Source: Enterenecus faecium (GTDB lineage: Bacteria > Bacillota > Clostridia > Oscillospirales > Oscillospiraceae). Taken from it: a stretch of 59,048 bases of DNA. Location of the stretch: positions 1 through 59,048 of the forward strand of contig DVFO01000107.1 of assembly GCA_018713215.1 (NCBI GenBank), written 5' to 3'. Of this stretch, positions 57,574-59,048 are shown piece by piece. The position numbers and the translations under genes were made by a program. Positions within the stretch are counted from its first letter, which is position 1. The number at the start of each line of letters is the position of its first letter. The notes below the pieces were generated by a model. The model saw nothing but the letters and a program-made list of their open reading frames with translations, had not been told where the DNA came from and ran no database searches.

Positions 57574-58771
57574 CATCTCCAAACGCTTTCGTGCGGCTGG
57601 ATTTCCTCTTAACCGCAGTTTGGTTCCAGGTTGCATCCTGCCCCATGAACTTGTTGGATTGGGGGAGATTCTGTTCCAGATCTATACGGTTGGCATAGGC
57701 CACCTCTCGATTGGCTCGCTCCGGCACAGTATACGGCTCCCCAAAGGTAATGCCCCACTGGAGAAACAGCCGCAGCTGGGTGTGCATGGGATGGGTACCG
57801 GTCTTCATCACAATGAAGCTGCCCTTGGGGATGGATTTCAGCTCGTCCGGGGTGAGAAGGGCACGCTCCATCATCTGCAGGCTCTGGCTTGGATCGTTCT
57901 TGCCACGGCTCACGGAGCCGGACAGGACGGTGCGGCTGCCCAGGGCTTTGGACAGCACTTCAGCGGTCTGGCTGTTGGGGGCAAAGCCACCGAAAATGGT
58001 GTCCTGGCAGTTGTCAGCAATAATTTCACAGCCCTCTTTTCCGTAGTTTTTCTCCAACTGTGCCAAGGATTGAATGATGGGTACCAGGGTGAGACGGCGG
58101 GACCGGCCAGCAGAGAAGAGGGGCAGAATGTCAAAGGGGGGCATGGTGCCGAACTCATCGCAGAACAGCACCACCCGATTTTTCAGCTTGCCACCGTTTT
58201 CGTCTGCCACAGCAAACAGCTCTCGGCTCAAGTTCTGGATCATCAGTCCCGCCATAAAGTTTTTGGTGGTGTCTTCCTCGGGAAGGATCAGGAAGATGGC
58301 GGACTTCTCCGAAGCAAACTTCTCGGCATCAATGGCACTGTCAAAGCAAAGGATCTGCTCCAGCTCGGAGTCCAGAAAGGCATTCAGCCGGGATAACACT
58401 GTGGACGTGACGGAGGCCATGGCCTGATTGGCGCTGTTGAGAGCAGCTCCAGCAAACCATCTGGCCTTGTGCTCAGAGGGCAGCTTTTCCATCAGAATCT
58501 GAAAATGGCTTTTGCCTTTGCTTCCGCTGGGTTCCAGAAGATCCTGGACCAGCTTGAACACTGAAACAATATGTCGGCGCTCCTGGGTGTGCTTGGCATC
58601 GGGTGGCAGGAACTCAGCCATCATCAGGATGACAGAGGTGAGCAGACCCTCTGCGGCATCGTAGAAGAAGGCATTTTGACCTCGGTTTCCGTCATCACCG
58701 TCCGGGTTGACGATGGTCTTGGACAAAATCTTGGCGTACTTTTCCGCCTCATACAGCCGATTTTCTGACAT
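57563..58771 (-). pseudogene. VirD4/TraG coupling protein, truncated at its N-terminal end
   Basis: The 402 codons match the C-terminal two-thirds of the type IV coupling ATPase of clostridial conjugative elements: NAFFYDAAEGLLTSVILMMA, KARWFAGAALNSANQAMASV, VVLFCDEFGTMPPFDILPLF (Walker B region), NCQDTIFGGFAPNS and SGSVSRGKNDPSQSL. The whole N-terminal part with membrane helices and Walker A is absent. Upstream of the apparent ATG at 58771 the frame soon meets a stop, and the sequence changes to promoters and a leader peptide. The gene thus looks cut by an insertion or rearrangement near 58760. It cannot work as an ATPase. Confidence 0.82.
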
Positions 58772-58901
58772 CTGTGGCCATAACGGGTTGTGACAGTGGA
58801 GTCAGTTTGTTTTCTATAATCTGGAGCAGTATGGTGCCAGACCTTGTTGAGATTGTAATGAGATAAAATAGCACCTCTTGTAGCATAACCGCTGGGCATA
58901 C

Positions 58902-58931
58902 TTGACATAGAATATGGATTTGACCTAAAAT
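58902..58931 (+). promoter_or_regulatory. Promoter 1 upstream of leader peptide
   Basis: TTGACA (58902-58907), 18 bases, TAAAAT (58926-58931). It points to the right, out of the window, and is divergent from the truncated VirD4. Confidence 0.6.
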
Positions 58932-58944
58932 CAAACCAACGGTA

Positions 58945-58973
58945 TTGACATCCTATGGGTGTTGAAATACAAA
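58945..58973 (+). promoter_or_regulatory. Promoter 2 upstream of leader peptide
   Basis: TTGACA (58945-58950), 17 bases, TACAAA (58968-58973). It is a second, tandem promoter candidate for the same outgoing transcript. Confidence 0.5.
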
Positions 58974-58997
58974 TTTAGAATAGAAAGGGTGGTTTTT

Positions 58998-59036
58998 ATG
59001 AAGATGAATCGTGTATGGAGGGTGCACGCTTCCTAA
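58998..59036 (+). CDS. 12-residue leader peptide
   Basis: ATG 58998 follows a strong AAAGGGTGG ribosome site by five bases and encodes MKMNRVWRVHAS before a TAA. Its stop lies at the base of an inverted repeat, GGAGGGT (59017-59023) with ACCCTCC (59036-59042). A tiny well-translated frame inside a hairpin is the layout of ribosome-stalling attenuators in front of antibiotic-resistance genes. The controlled gene is beyond the window edge. Confidence 0.6.
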   Translation: MKMNRVWRVHAS

Positions 59037-59048
59037 CCCTCCGAATCA

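Noticed and set aside
57563..58771. VirD4 truncation explained by a single frameshift
   Set aside because: Sequence upstream of the apparent start, in the frames I checked, does not continue the coupling-protein sequence and instead holds divergent promoters, so loss or insertion fits better.
1..59048. CRISPR arrays, tRNA or rRNA genes, complete insertion sequences
   Set aside because: I saw no regularly spaced direct repeats, cloverleaf sequences, rRNA segments or transposase genes; tRNAs in particular cannot be fully excluded by eye.

Overview
This window looks like a chromosome segment from a moderately GC-rich Gram-positive anaerobe of the class Clostridia, most likely an Oscillospiraceae gut bacterium of the Flavonifractor / Lawsonibacter / Intestinimonas kind. 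The reasons are the core order rpsB | pyrH-frr-uppS-cdsA-dxr-rseP-ispG-polC, a PolC-type polymerase, a YlmC/YmxH-type sporulation protein, a hisZ-dependent short HisG, strong AGGAGG ribosome sites, sortase-anchored surface proteins and an oxygen-sensitive pyruvate formate-lyase. The genus is inferred from content, not from any search.

Layout. 1-11.6 kb: conserved information, cell-envelope and isoprenoid genes. 12-19.2 kb: a tightly overlapping histidine operon (hisZGDBHAFIE) ending with a Bax1-inhibitor-like membrane protein. 19.2-24.7 kb (minus strand): a Dlt-like aminoacyl-transfer operon (adenylating ligase, carrier protein, MBOAT, SGNH/DltD-like protein) with an added LysA/BtrK-like PLP decarboxylase. 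25-32.2 kb: trpS, three small conserved proteins, a phosphoesterase, cdd, a ZIP transporter, a LysR gene divergent from a YeiH-type exporter, and a thioredoxin-reductase-like flavoprotein without the CxxC motif. 32.2-36.2 kb: a patchy metal region with two small proteins, an AraC regulator, a remnant of a heavy-metal P-type ATPase, a His/Cys-rich peptide, a second ZIP transporter and a methyltransferase. 36.4-40.7 kb: TetR plus a pair of half-size ABC exporter-fold transporters. 41-53.9 kb: a regulator and a heme-acquisition operon (NEAT protein, Shp-like protein, IsdE-like lipoprotein, giant NEAT/LRR protein, permease, ATPase, DUF454). 54-57.1 kb: pflB and pflA. 57.3-59 kb: the end of a conjugative element, with a truncated VirD4 gene next to promoters and a 12-codon leader peptide that probably serve a gene beyond the window.

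The most interesting part is 33.7-54 kb. Six near-identical palindromes, GTTAGC-N4-GCTAAC or close variants, lie just downstream of, or overlapping, promoters of an AraC gene, a His/Cys-rich peptide, an ABC pair, a regulator, the NEAT heme operon and pflB. The regulator at 40991-41830 has a DtxR-like winged helix and dimerisation region in which the expected metal-ligand residues appear to be missing, and its C-terminal half reads as a NEAT domain. NEAT domains are known as extracellular heme-binding modules, so a cytoplasmic NEAT-DtxR fusion suggests a direct heme-sensing repressor controlling heme uptake, export and fermentation. That function is inference; the fusion and the shared operators are seen in the sequence.
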